Assembly (NCBI RefSeq): GCF_001192835.1
Contig: NZ_DF968182.1
Location: 1,180,968 to 1,244,967, forward strand
Direction: 5' to 3'
Source of the DNA: Lentimicrobium saccharophilum
Lineage (GTDB): Bacteria; Bacteroidota; Bacteroidia; Bacteroidales; Lentimicrobiaceae
DNA: 64,000 bases
Shown: positions 47,076 to 56,076 of the stretch, in pieces
Layout: each line of letters begins with the position of its first letter
Position numbering within the stretch: position 1 is the stretch's first letter
The notes under the pieces: model-generated
The model's database searches: none
Told to the model about the DNA's origin: nothing
The model's input: only the letters and a program-made list of their open reading frames with translations
Made by a program: the position numbers and the translations under genes

Positions 47076-48382
47076 TATCGGTTGTATAATAACAATAAAT
47101 CTGCTGTTTCACCCTGCACAGCCACAGTCGCAATGCTGACCTGATCCGGAATCCGGTACGTTTCTATGTTGTTTCCCGCGGCAACAAATACCCTGCCCGA
47201 CAATGCATCATACTGTACTGCATGAATTTCATCAAAGGTAAGATACCTTACCGTACTTCCTGTTGCCGGACGGTACCACCACAATTCGTTGCCGGAAGCA
47301 ATAAAACAGTTCCCTTCTGATGGCCCGGTCACCATGCTGATGTCAGGAAATGGAAATATCCTGAGCTTAACCATCGTGTTCTCTGTGACAGAAAAACGGA
47401 ACACGGCCGATGCCGCATCACTATTTACAAAAATCATCACCCCTTCATCGTCATCCGGGTCAAGGTGCACAGCTTTCCCCTGAAACTGGAATTGCCTGAA
47501 TACGGTTCCGCCGGGATAATTAAAAACAACCAGTTCACTCAACACACCATTAAAAGGCTCAAAAACGGCAATCAGCCAGTTACTGAGCCTTACAAACCGG
47601 GTAAATTTTCCATTCGGGAAAGCCTGACTTTTGAAGGATACAAGTCCTTCGGCAGTATAACCCCTGATATAGCCGTCGCGGTCCGATACAAAAACTTCAT
47701 TTTCATCGGAGCAGAGATGATAAAAATACTCCAAAGGAGGATTTACAATGGCCTGGACAGTCCAGTCGGCCCTCTTCTCCGCAAGGTTCCAGGCCTGAAG
47801 ATTGCCGTTAATCCTGCCTGCAGTATATAACTGCCGGTTCGCTGAACTCACCGCCGCCCCGGAATAGTCTCCCTGAAGCCTGAAAAGTTCAGAGAGCTGG
47901 CCAGCCAACGGTAACTCAGAGACAACATATTCTGAAGATGCCAGTTTGCTGACTGACAAAACAGACACCAAATCCCTTTCCAGGGCTGAATACTGCACCT
48001 TAACGGATTCAGCACTTTCCGACTCTCCGTCACCCGCCCTTACCTGCACATAATATGTGCCGTCGTCCATTTGCGGATCATTCAACGGAATGGATGCAGT
48101 GAGCAGATAATTGTATTCATTCACATTAAAATTCAGCGCAGGCAAGACCAGCACATTATTTGCGCTGATCAACGATACCCTGGCATACTGTATGGCCTTG
48201 TAATGACTCAGTTCTGCCTGCAGATGGATGGTATCACCATAACCGCAGGCCCGGCCATCATAAGGCAGCCGGATTCTGATTTCAGGCGGAGTCACATAAT
48301 CATCTCCATTGCTGCATGCAACAATGATTGACGACATCAGCAGGATTAACAATCCGGAAAAAAGATTAACCGCGCTTTTCAT
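47075..48382 (-). CDS. Beta-propeller-like lipoprotein
   Basis: 435 residues. Signal sequence with lipobox LMSSIIVAC giving lipid attachment at Cys23. An N-terminal Ig-like segment follows (about 30-130, PEIRIRLPYDGRACGYGDTI), then repeated short beta blades with VFVSDRDGYIRGYTAEGL, WNLAEKRADWTVQ and VFVAAGNNIETYRIPDQVS, which suggest a YncE/WD40-type propeller. Location would be the outer membrane or periplasm; ligand unknown. It heads a minus-strand unit with mnmD and the Nudix gene, a mixed set without an obvious shared pathway. No close family name recognised. Confidence 0.75.
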   Translation of the reverse strand: MKSAVNLFSGLLILLMSSIIVACSNGDDYVTPPEIRIRLPYDGRACGYGDTIHLQAELSHYKAIQYARVSLISANNVLVLPALNFNVNEYNYLLTASIPLNDPQMDDGTYYVQVRAGDGESESAESVKVQYSALERDLVSVLSVSKLASSEYVVSELPLAGQLSELFRLQGDYSGAAVSSANRQLYTAGRINGNLQAWNLAEKRADWTVQAIVNPPLEYFYHLCSDENEVFVSDRDGYIRGYTAEGLVSFKSQAFPNGKFTRFVRLSNWLIAVFEPFNGVLSELVVFNYPGGTVFRQFQFQGKAVHLDPDDDEGVMIFVNSDAASAVFRFSVTENTMVKLRIFPFPDISMVTGPSEGNCFIASGNELWWYRPATGSTVRYLTFDEIHAVQYDALSGRVFVAAGNNIETYRIPDQVSIATVAVQGETADLLLLYNR

Positions 48383-48775
48383 ACCTCAAACCTAATTCAA
48401 AAAACAAGATCAAATCGGAAAAGTTCCGTTTTTTTCGTCATTCTTGTTACCCGGATCAATTCAGGGTTTGCTACCGGCAGGCAATAAGTTTGCGCTGACA
48501 AATCTTTCCGAAACAACAACATCACGACAAATGCTTCCTGCAAAAGTTCTGAATCCGTTCAGTTAAACAACCCGTTCTTATCATATATAGCGGTTGTCAA
48601 AAGGTAAAAACACAACTTTTACATATTCGGGAACCCCTTAATCTGCAATTTAATTTTGACTGTTGGCGTGATTTTAATACCTTTAGCATCGGAAAACGTA
48701 TTATCAGGATATGTAATTATTTATCATCGGTAGCCTGTAAAAAAATAGTTTTGTCGGTTATTAAAAAACACATTT
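48383..48775. other. Divergent intergenic region between the lipoprotein and exonuclease genes
   Basis: About 390 nt of non-coding sequence between divergently transcribed genes. A TAGTTTTG box at 48746-48753 fits the TAnnTTTG -7 consensus for the plus-strand exonuclease gene, ending 22 nt before its ATG. No convincing box was seen for the minus-strand gene, and no RNA gene was recognised. Confidence 0.45.
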
Positions 48776-49486
48776 ATGCTTGACCAGGTTAACATTGAGA
48801 AGGTATTGTTTCTTGACATTGAAACAGTTTCCCAGTACCCGGAATATGAGATGCTTCCGGAAGAAATAAAGAAGCTATGGGATCACAAGGCGCAACGGAT
48901 TGTCGCTGCTGATCAGGGAGAAACGGCCGGCAATCAGTACGAACGGGCCGGTATTTATGCCGAATTCGGCAGAATCATCTGCATTTCCGTTGGATTCATC
49001 AGGAATGGTAAGCTCAGGATCAAATCCTTTTACGGGGATGATGAAGCATTGTTGCTGAATGATTTTGCGGATTTATTGAATCAAAGTTTCAGTAAGCCCG
49101 ATATTCTTTTATGTGCCCACAACGGTAAAGAGTTTGATTTTCCTTACATAGCCCGGCGTATGCTGATCAACGGTATCAGGCTACCCGCCCTGCTGGATAT
49201 AGCCGGCCGCAAGCCCTGGGAAGTGCAGCACCTTGACACTATGGAGCTGTGGAAATTCGGAGATTATAAAAGCTATACATCCCTGGCATTACTTACAATG
49301 GTATTCAATATTCCTACGCCTAAGGATGATATTGACGGAAGCCAGGTTGGAAGTGTTTACTGGAAAGAAAAAAATCTTCCCAGGATAGTGGAATATTGTC
49401 AGAAGGATGTGGTAGCTGTTGTGCAACTTCTGCTCAGGTATAAAGGAAAGCCGCTTATAGAGGCTGCTGACATAGTTTTTACCTGA
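48776..49486 (+). CDS. Predicted 3'-5' exonuclease, PolB-like DEDD family
   Basis: 236-residue stand-alone exonuclease related to the proofreading domain of family B DNA polymerases. Motif Exo I is LFLDIETVS with Asp14 and Glu16; Exo II is LLCAHNGKEFDFPYIARRML; Exo III is YCQKDVVAVVQLLLRY with the final Asp. Two-metal hydrolysis of single-stranded 3' ends is the family activity; the cellular role (repair) is not established for these stand-alone forms. The protein has no polymerase domain and is of normal size for this group. Confidence 0.9.
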   Translation: MLDQVNIEKVLFLDIETVSQYPEYEMLPEEIKKLWDHKAQRIVAADQGETAGNQYERAGIYAEFGRIICISVGFIRNGKLRIKSFYGDDEALLLNDFADLLNQSFSKPDILLCAHNGKEFDFPYIARRMLINGIRLPALLDIAGRKPWEVQHLDTMELWKFGDYKSYTSLALLTMVFNIPTPKDDIDGSQVGSVYWKEKNLPRIVEYCQKDVVAVVQLLLRYKGKPLIEAADIVFT

Positions 49487-49544
49487 AAACCGTTAAAAAT
49501 TGATAATTATTGATGTCAGCACACAACCGAGACAGATGAATCTT

Positions 49545-49552
49545 TACTTTTG
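49545..49552 (+). promoter_or_regulatory. Putative -7 promoter box before the FKBP gene
   Basis: TACTTTTG fits TAnnTTTG and lies 24 nt before the ATG at 49577. No clear -33 element was found. Confidence 0.4.
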
Positions 49553-49576
49553 TTTGCTAATTTTAAAACCAATCCG

Positions 49577-50323
49577 ATGAAAACATTCTACGGAGCAATC
49601 TCCATGCTCCTTATTTCCGCGCTATTATCAGGTTTACCGGCATCAGCCCAGAAAGCCGGTAAAAAAAACAAAAACGACAAAAATGCCGGTGAGCAGGCGC
49701 TTATAATGAAATCAAGACAGGATTCAATCAGTTACATTATAGGCAGGGACATTGGCAAGAATATGGTGACCAATGATATCAACGTGAATGAAGCACTGCT
49801 CTATCAGGGATTGAAAGATGGGCTGAAGGGAATAGACAGTATCATCAATGAGGAGGCAACAGAAAAAATCATGATGGCTTTTCAGCAGGAAATGATGATG
49901 AAACAACAGCAAAAAAGCCAGGCTGCCGCTTCGGAGACCCGTACCGCAGGCGAGGCTTTTCTGGCCTCGAACAAAAGCCAGCCGGGCGTTATTGCCCTGC
50001 CCAGCGGCCTGCAGTATAAAGTAATTACCGAAGGTGAAGGCGAACATCCCAGGCCGGAAGATGTTGTTGAAGTGCACTACACCGGATCACTGATTGACGG
50101 AACCGTTTTCGATTCATCAATAGAACGGGGAGAAACTATAAAGTTCCCTCTGAACGGCGTTATACCCGGCTGGACCGAAGGTGTTCAGCTAATGAAACCC
50201 GGCTCAAAATACATGTTCTACATTCCGTCAAATCTTGGTTATGGCGACAGAGGAACTGGTCCTATCCCGGGAGGATCCGTGCTTATTTTTGAAGTAGAAC
50301 TGATTTCCATTGAAAAACAATAA
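49577..50323 (+). CDS. FKBP-type peptidyl-prolyl isomerase, exported (FkpA/Mip-like)
   Basis: 248 residues from the ATG at 49577, which gives a good signal peptide (MKTFYGAISMLLISALLSGL, cleavage near ASAQ); the upstream TTG at 49550 does not. After a Lys-rich stretch comes an FKBP_N helical dimerisation domain (about 40-130, SYIIGRDIGKNMVTNDINV, with a MMMKQQQKSQ-rich helix), then the FKBP catalytic domain (about 140-248, VEVHYTGSLIDGTVFDSS, IPGWTEGVQLMKPG, FYIPSNLGYGDRG). Acts as a periplasmic folding helper. A DUF2779 nuclease gene follows after 5 nt. Confidence 0.93.
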   Translation: MKTFYGAISMLLISALLSGLPASAQKAGKKNKNDKNAGEQALIMKSRQDSISYIIGRDIGKNMVTNDINVNEALLYQGLKDGLKGIDSIINEEATEKIMMAFQQEMMMKQQQKSQAAASETRTAGEAFLASNKSQPGVIALPSGLQYKVITEGEGEHPRPEDVVEVHYTGSLIDGTVFDSSIERGETIKFPLNGVIPGWTEGVQLMKPGSKYMFYIPSNLGYGDRGTGPIPGGSVLIFEVELISIEKQ

Positions 50324-50328
50324 AGGTT

Positions 50329-51762
50329 TTGGCTGAAAAGGGGCATACACTTTCCAAATCCACGTTTATCCGTGGTGTACAGTGTCTGAAATCCCTTTAC
50401 CTGAACAAGCACAGGCCATTCCTCCGCGACAGGCTTTCTCCCGAACAACTGGCAAAGTTCAGGAGAGGGCATGAAGTTGGTAAGCTCGCCTGGCAATTGT
50501 TTCCCGGGGGCATAAACTGTGCGCCCGGACACCCGTCACAATACACGGCAGCGCTTGAAAAAACCCGTAATCTTATTGTTGAAAAGACACCGGTAATTTA
50601 CGAGGCGGCTTTCAGTCATCATAGCGTGCTTGTCCTGCTCGATATCCTCGTTAAAAACGAACAGGGCTGGCATGCTTACGAAGTAAAAAGTTCAGCCTCC
50701 ATCTCAGAAACCTATATCACCGATGCCGCGCTGCAGTATCATGTTATAACCGGCTCGGGTCTGAGCCTGCAGTCATTCAATATCATCCACCTGAATCCTG
50801 ACTTTATACGGGCCGGAATCCCCGACGTTCATAAATTGTTTTGCATTCAGGTGGTAACGGACCAGGTTCGGGGATTGGGATCATTTATCTCCGCCCAGAT
50901 CGAAAAATCGAGAGAGACCCTGTCGCTGAAGCACTCCCCTTCCATACCAACGGGTCAGCATTGCTACAAACCCTACCCCTGTGATTTTATCGGCCATTGC
51001 TGGAAAAAGACAGACAAGGATTCCGTGTATTCCCTTACCGGAATTCCCTTCGAAACAAGAGCGCGTTTGGCTGCAGCCGGACATCTGACTATTCCGGATA
51101 TCCCCGACGGCCTGCTTGAAGAAAATGATGCCGCCATCCTGGCATCACACCTTTCAGGAAAAGATATTGCCGACAAGGATAGGATCAGAAAGATGATCGA
51201 CGGAAACGTGACACCGGTTTTTATCGCATTTCTGGTCGTTCGGCCGGCGGTACCGGTCGTCGATGGATTCAGACCTTTCGGCCCCATGATTGTTGGTCTC
51301 AACCGGGTTGACATTCAGGGCAAAGGAGAATCCTTTATTGTTGAGCCGGGCGAAAATCCTGTTTATCAGATAAGAAATAAACTCGGGCAATGGGCTTCTG
51401 AAAGCGGCATGATCGTGCATTCGGGCGGCGAATGGGTTAAGGACACGCTCAGCCAGCATTATCCGGATCTGACGGAGAAATTTATCTTCCTTGACCTGGA
51501 AGAGGTTTTCTTATCCGGATATTTTTACCGTCCCGGGCTTATACCGGATGCCGGAATCAATGATATTGCAGCATTTCTGAATCTAACCGGCCCGGATCAG
51601 ATAAATATTTCACAGGTAATGGCCGGAGTGAAATATATGGAAGTAAAAAAGGAGAACATGAAGGAAACGCTGAAAGAACTCGGTGCTGCCATATCTGCAG
51701 AGGCGGATTCATGCCGGTCAGTTTACAATTTTCTAAAAAGTATCATCTATAATGAAGCCTGA
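50329..51762 (+). CDS. DUF2779 protein with Fe-S PD-(D/E)XK nuclease domain
   Basis: 477 residues from a TTG start 5 nt after the FKBP stop; no suitable ATG exists nearby and the N-terminus LSKSTFIRGVQCLKSLYL is the expected family beginning. Nuclease motifs: Asp105 in LLDILV and Glu118-Val-Lys120. Four cysteines (Cys19 near the N-terminus; Cys212, Cys218, Cys224 in CYKPYPCDFIGHC) have the layout of the Cas4/AddB-type [4Fe-4S] clamp. The C-terminal half (about 280-470) corresponds to DUF2779, here with FIAFLVVRPAVPVVDGF and FIFLDLEEVFLSGYF; it looks like a degenerate RNase H/exonuclease fold. Cellular role unknown; DNA processing is likely. There are no cas genes nearby. Confidence 0.85.
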   Translation: MAEKGHTLSKSTFIRGVQCLKSLYLNKHRPFLRDRLSPEQLAKFRRGHEVGKLAWQLFPGGINCAPGHPSQYTAALEKTRNLIVEKTPVIYEAAFSHHSVLVLLDILVKNEQGWHAYEVKSSASISETYITDAALQYHVITGSGLSLQSFNIIHLNPDFIRAGIPDVHKLFCIQVVTDQVRGLGSFISAQIEKSRETLSLKHSPSIPTGQHCYKPYPCDFIGHCWKKTDKDSVYSLTGIPFETRARLAAAGHLTIPDIPDGLLEENDAAILASHLSGKDIADKDRIRKMIDGNVTPVFIAFLVVRPAVPVVDGFRPFGPMIVGLNRVDIQGKGESFIVEPGENPVYQIRNKLGQWASESGMIVHSGGEWVKDTLSQHYPDLTEKFIFLDLEEVFLSGYFYRPGLIPDAGINDIAAFLNLTGPDQINISQVMAGVKYMEVKKENMKETLKELGAAISAEADSCRSVYNFLKSIIYNEA

Positions 51763-51801
51763 GTCTGCAAGCTCAGAAGAAACCTGATCACCCGGCATCA
51801 A

Positions 51802-52917
51802 TTATTTGCCGAAGATCTCTTCTAATTTGCGCTCGAGCGCTTTTCCACGCAGGCGGCGCGCGATAATTTTTCCATCCTGGTCAATCAGTACCGTGTGGGG
51901 GATCGATTTCACCCCATAAACCTGAGCGGCCTGGCTCTGCCAGTACTTCAGATCACTCACCTGAGTCCAGACGAGGCCGTCTTTTGCAATCGCATTCAAC
52001 CATGCATCCCGGTCCCGGTCGAGCGAAACACCAAACACTTCAAATCCATTATCCCTGAAACGGTTATAGATTCTGACAACCTCCGGGTTTTCCCTCCGGC
52101 AGGGACCGCACCAGGATGCCCAGAAATCGATCAGTACGACCTTTCCCCTGAGGGATGAAAGTTTTGTTTCCATGCCATCAGGGGCTGGCAGTGATATTTC
52201 AGGGGCGGGATTTCCCGCTGCCAGTTTACGCTCAAGGGTGACTTTTTGCTTCAGATCCGCAGCAGGTTTAAAAGACGGATACTTTCTGCTAGTAGCATTG
52301 GCTACACTGTCATAAACATCGAAATCAGCGGTGATATCCAGTTTCTCAATCAGCAGCAAAGCGGCAGGCGAGTCAGCATTGGCCATCAACAGATTGCGCA
52401 TCTCATCGCGCTTGCCCTGCTCCAGCTTATTATATTCCTGCTCGATTGAGGGGATTATTTCCGCAAAATCCGGCCGTCCCTGCGAGGCTGTATAAAGTCT
52501 GGTAAGGCTGTCCATCTTCTTTTCAAAGATGGCAGATTTTTCAGCCATCTCATAAAGAATCCTGGTATCCGGGGAACCTTCCACCACGGGTTGCCTGCCA
52601 AGCCTCTCCCTGTTCAGTTCCAGACTGACCTGGTCATCAGGCCTGACAAATAAAAAAATGTAATTGTCAGCCGTAATTGCAAGTTTAAACAAAGTCAGCT
52701 CTTTTACCTGCAAATCAAAAGCGAATACCCCATCAGAAGCTGTGGTCGCTGAAACAGGCGCTGATGCCATCACAAGGGGATTGGTCATATTTAAAACAAT
52801 ACCTGCAATTCCTTCCCCTTTAAGCATCCCGCTGATCCTTGCCGGATTTTGCCCGCTTGCAATTGAGAACGGGATTATCACAAAAATTATAAGAAGCAAT
52901 CTGATTATCCTGAGCAT
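51802..52917 (-). CDS. TlpA-like thioredoxin-fold protein with DUF4369 domain
   Basis: 371 residues. Signal peptide MLRIIRLLLIIFVIIPFSIA with cleavage near SGQ. A DUF4369-like beta domain (about 27-120, ARISGMLKGEGIAGIVLNM) is followed by a helical linker, then an AhpC/TlpA thioredoxin domain (about 230-371) with active site WASWCGPCRREN (Cys270 and Cys273) and the cis-Pro loop SIPHTVLID. Periplasmic thiol-disulfide oxidoreductase typical of Bacteroidota. It is transcribed divergently from dnaB with about 195 nt between. Confidence 0.92.
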   Translation of the reverse strand: MLRIIRLLLIIFVIIPFSIASGQNPARISGMLKGEGIAGIVLNMTNPLVMASAPVSATTASDGVFAFDLQVKELTLFKLAITADNYIFLFVRPDDQVSLELNRERLGRQPVVEGSPDTRILYEMAEKSAIFEKKMDSLTRLYTASQGRPDFAEIIPSIEQEYNKLEQGKRDEMRNLLMANADSPAALLLIEKLDITADFDVYDSVANATSRKYPSFKPAADLKQKVTLERKLAAGNPAPEISLPAPDGMETKLSSLRGKVVLIDFWASWCGPCRRENPEVVRIYNRFRDNGFEVFGVSLDRDRDAWLNAIAKDGLVWTQVSDLKYWQSQAAQVYGVKSIPHTVLIDQDGKIIARRLRGKALERKLEEIFGK

Positions 52918-53112
52918 CGTTTCACATCGATTAATGCAGGCAAATATATCAATATATTCCTTAGGGATGATTGCTGTTTTTCCGGCCGGTCACAACCTGA
53001 AATTCAAGTGCATATAATTGATTATCTTTTACTTAAATAATTTACTTCTTTGTTAATAACTAAATAATACAAAGGGGTCTGCAGGCTGAACAGTATTTTA
53101 TAATTTTGGATT

Positions 53113-54645
53113 ATGGAAGAGAACGACAAAATGGTGGGAGACACCAGAAAAAAAAAGCAATACAAACCCAAAGCGCTGAGTGAAATCTTTGAACATGGCA
53201 AGGTTCCGCCACAGGCTACAGATCTTGAAGAGGCGGTTCTTGGCGCTATTATGCTTGAAAAAGATGCCCTTGCCTCCATCATTGACGTTATCAGGCCGGA
53301 TGCATTTTACAAGGAGGCGCATCAGATTATTTTCATGGCCATCACCCGGCTTTTTGCCAAAGGAGAGCCGATTGACATACTAACTGTCACCAATGAACTG
53401 AAATTTACCGGTGAGCTTGAAACTGCCGGAGGACCATTTTATATTGCCCAGCTTACAAACCGTGTAGCTTCCGCCTCAAACACTGAATTCCATGCACGCA
53501 TCATTCTGCAGAAATTCATACAGCGCGAACTGATCAGGATTTCTTCCGAGATCATCCACGATGCCTATGAAGACACTACGGACGTTTTCCAGCTACTGGA
53601 CAAGGCTGAGAATCAGTTGTTCAGTGTCGGAGAAACCAACATGAGACGAAATTACCTCGACATGCAATCGCTGGTGCGCGATGCCGTAAAGCGCATTGAA
53701 GCCGCCAAAAACCAGACCGGGCAATTCAGCGGAGTACCATCGGGATTCACCGAACTTGACCGGGTTACTGCCGGATGGCAGCCCTCGGATCTGATCATTG
53801 TTGCTGCCCGTCCAGGTATGGGCAAGACTGCATTTGTGCTTACCATGGCCCGCAATGTTGCAGTGGAATTCAAAAAAGCGGTAGCAGTTTTCTCCCTTGA
53901 AATGTCGTCAGTTCAGCTGGTAACCAGGCTTATCTCCGCCGAAGCGCAATTACCGGGAGATAAACTGAGAAAGGGCAATCTCGAAAACTATGAATGGGAG
54001 CAATTGAATGCCAAAATCAGCACGCTGATTGATGCACCGCTTTACATTGACGACACCCCTTCCCTGTCGGTTTTTGAACTCCGGGCGAAGTGCCGCAGGT
54101 TGAAAGCCCAGCATGATATACAAATGGTAGTCATCGACTACATACAGCTCATGTCTGCCGGCATCGACCGCAGCAGCGGGAACCGCGAGCAGGAAATCAG
54201 CACCATCTCAAGATCATTGAAGAGCCTTGCCAAAGAACTTAATATTCCGGTTATTGCACTTTCACAGCTAAACCGTTCAGTCGAACAAAGGCCCAACAAA
54301 AAGCCGCTGTTGTCCGATCTCCGTGAATCCGGAGCTATTGAGCAGGATGCGGATATGGTTGTATTTATCTACAGGCCTGAATACTACAATCAGAGTGTGG
54401 ATGAGGGCGGTGCCAGCCTGGTGGGACATGCTGAAATCAGCATTGCCAAACACCGTAACGGTGCACTGAAAGATGTGCCACTGAGGTTTATCAGCAAATA
54501 TGCAAAGTTTACCGACCCGGAACCCGGCGACTTCGACATCTCAGGAGCGCTTGCGCCCAACGGCAAATTCGAAAATGGCATCAACACGCTGACCGTTCAA
54601 TCCAAAATGAATGATATGCATGAAGACCATGATGTTCCATATTAA
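53113..54645 (+). CDS. dnaB: Replicative DNA helicase DnaB
   Basis: 510-residue hexameric 5'-3' helicase of the replisome. The N-terminal primase-binding helical domain starts at about residue 30 (KVPPQATDLEEAVLGAIML); the RecA-like motor has Walker A ARPGMGKTAF with Lys238, Walker B MVVIDYIQLMS, and the DnaB signature LSQLNRSVEQRPNKKPLLSDLRESG. The arginine-finger/C-terminal region (AEISIAKHRNGALKDV) is intact. No intein interrupts it. Normal length for the phylum. Confidence 0.97.
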   Translation: MEENDKMVGDTRKKKQYKPKALSEIFEHGKVPPQATDLEEAVLGAIMLEKDALASIIDVIRPDAFYKEAHQIIFMAITRLFAKGEPIDILTVTNELKFTGELETAGGPFYIAQLTNRVASASNTEFHARIILQKFIQRELIRISSEIIHDAYEDTTDVFQLLDKAENQLFSVGETNMRRNYLDMQSLVRDAVKRIEAAKNQTGQFSGVPSGFTELDRVTAGWQPSDLIIVAARPGMGKTAFVLTMARNVAVEFKKAVAVFSLEMSSVQLVTRLISAEAQLPGDKLRKGNLENYEWEQLNAKISTLIDAPLYIDDTPSLSVFELRAKCRRLKAQHDIQMVVIDYIQLMSAGIDRSSGNREQEISTISRSLKSLAKELNIPVIALSQLNRSVEQRPNKKPLLSDLRESGAIEQDADMVVFIYRPEYYNQSVDEGGASLVGHAEISIAKHRNGALKDVPLRFISKYAKFTDPEPGDFDISGALAPNGKFENGINTLTVQSKMNDMHEDHDVPY

Positions 54646-54740
54646 AGTTTAAGCATAATTACCACTTCTGCGTTCATTATTAAAATTAAAAGCCGGATAA
54701 CAAAACCGGCCCATATTGCGTTTAACATGCAGAATTATTC

Positions 54741-56012
54741 ATGGCTCAACCGATGAGAAAAGCTTTATTTTCGATTACCATGATGCTGTTCCTGAGTCTG
54801 ACTGTTCAGGCAGCTTACCTGCTGCTCCCGATGGACAATACTCAGAAAAACCATCTGAAAGCATACGGCATTGCTTACTGGACGCTGCAGCAGGATGTTG
54901 AAGTCAGCTGGCTGCTGAATTACAGAGGGGGCAGTTTTATGTTCCGGCATCATCCACTACTGGAATCAGAATGCCTGATAAGGGGGGTAACTTTTCAGGT
55001 AATCGCGGATGTGCAGGCTGATGCTATTCTGGCTGAAATCAGCGACCCTGCTGTTAATATGGATGAGATGCGACTTCAGAAAGCGCCTAAAATTGCCGTT
55101 TACACTCCAAAAAATAAACTTCCCTGGGACGACGCCGTTACCCTTGCGCTGACCTATGCCGAGATTCCGTACGATATTGTTTACGACGACGAAGTGATTG
55201 GCGGGGTATTGCCGTTATACGACTGGCTTCACCTGCATCACGAAGATTTCACCGGACAGTATGGAAAATTCTGGGCCGCTTACCGTAACGCACCCTGGTA
55301 TCAGGAAGATGTCAGCAAAACAGAAGCTGCCGCAGCCAGGCTTGGATTCAGCAAGGTATCACATCTTAAGAGGGCCGTAGCCCATAAAATCAGGGAGTTT
55401 ACCGCGGGCGGAGGTTATTTGTTCGCGATGTGCTCCGCCCCTGACAGTTACGACGTAACCCTGGCAGCCGAGAATCTTGACATCTGTGATGTAATGTTTG
55501 ATGGCGATCCCGCCGATCCGCACGCGAATGATCATCTTGAATATCATAACTGCTTCGCATTCACCGATTTCAGCCTGGTAATGAATCCCTATGAATATGA
55601 AATTTCCAACATCGATGTAACGACAACAAGAAAAGTCACCCTGGCCAACGATTTCTTTACTTTATTTGATTTCTCGGCAAAATGGGATCCCGTCCCGTCG
55701 ATGCTTACCCAGAATCACGAAAGGGTGATTAAAGGATTTATGGGACAAACCACGGCATTCAACAAGAATTTCGTCAAGCCTAATGTCATTTTAATGGGAG
55801 AAAACAAGGCGGCCAATGAAGCCAGATATATTCACGGGACTTATGGCAAAGGGACCTGGACTTTCTACGGCGGACACGACCCTGAAGATTATCAGCATCT
55901 GGTGGGCGATCCACCCACTGATCTTAACATGTACCCCAATTCGCCCGGGTACCGCCTGATACTGAACAATGTATTATTCCCGGCAGCAAAAAAGAAAAAA
56001 CAAAAGACCTGA
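54741..56012 (+). CDS. Exported protein of unknown function (often labelled 'asparagine synthetase B')
   Basis: 423 residues with a signal peptide (MRKALFSITMMLFLSLTVQA from Met5; an ATG at 54753 is an alternative start). Its homologues in Bacteroidota databases often carry the label asparagine synthetase B, recalled from family knowledge. The sequence shows no N-terminal Cys nucleophile, no PPi loop and no AMP-binding core, so that label seems wrong. The C-terminal half has elements like glutamine-amidotransferase/ThuA-type flavodoxin folds: IREFTAGGGYLFAMCSAPDSYD and GTYGKGTWTFYGGHDPEDYQH. The beginning AYLLLPMDNTQKNHLKAYG is highly characteristic of the group. Just upstream of the TonB receptor gene, so a link to nutrient handling at the envelope is possible. 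Confidence 0.75.
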   Translation: MAQPMRKALFSITMMLFLSLTVQAAYLLLPMDNTQKNHLKAYGIAYWTLQQDVEVSWLLNYRGGSFMFRHHPLLESECLIRGVTFQVIADVQADAILAEISDPAVNMDEMRLQKAPKIAVYTPKNKLPWDDAVTLALTYAEIPYDIVYDDEVIGGVLPLYDWLHLHHEDFTGQYGKFWAAYRNAPWYQEDVSKTEAAAARLGFSKVSHLKRAVAHKIREFTAGGGYLFAMCSAPDSYDVTLAAENLDICDVMFDGDPADPHANDHLEYHNCFAFTDFSLVMNPYEYEISNIDVTTTRKVTLANDFFTLFDFSAKWDPVPSMLTQNHERVIKGFMGQTTAFNKNFVKPNVILMGENKAANEARYIHGTYGKGTWTFYGGHDPEDYQHLVGDPPTDLNMYPNSPGYRLILNNVLFPAAKKKKQKT

Positions 56013-56076
56013 TTTGCAGGTGCTGGCCTGATTTTTGACTTAACAAGCAATCCAGACACTCATCCATACGCCCTGT

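Noticed and set aside
53101-53108. TAATTTTG promoter-like box before dnaB
   Set aside because: Only 4 nt before the ATG; transcription would start inside the coding region, so it is probably chance.
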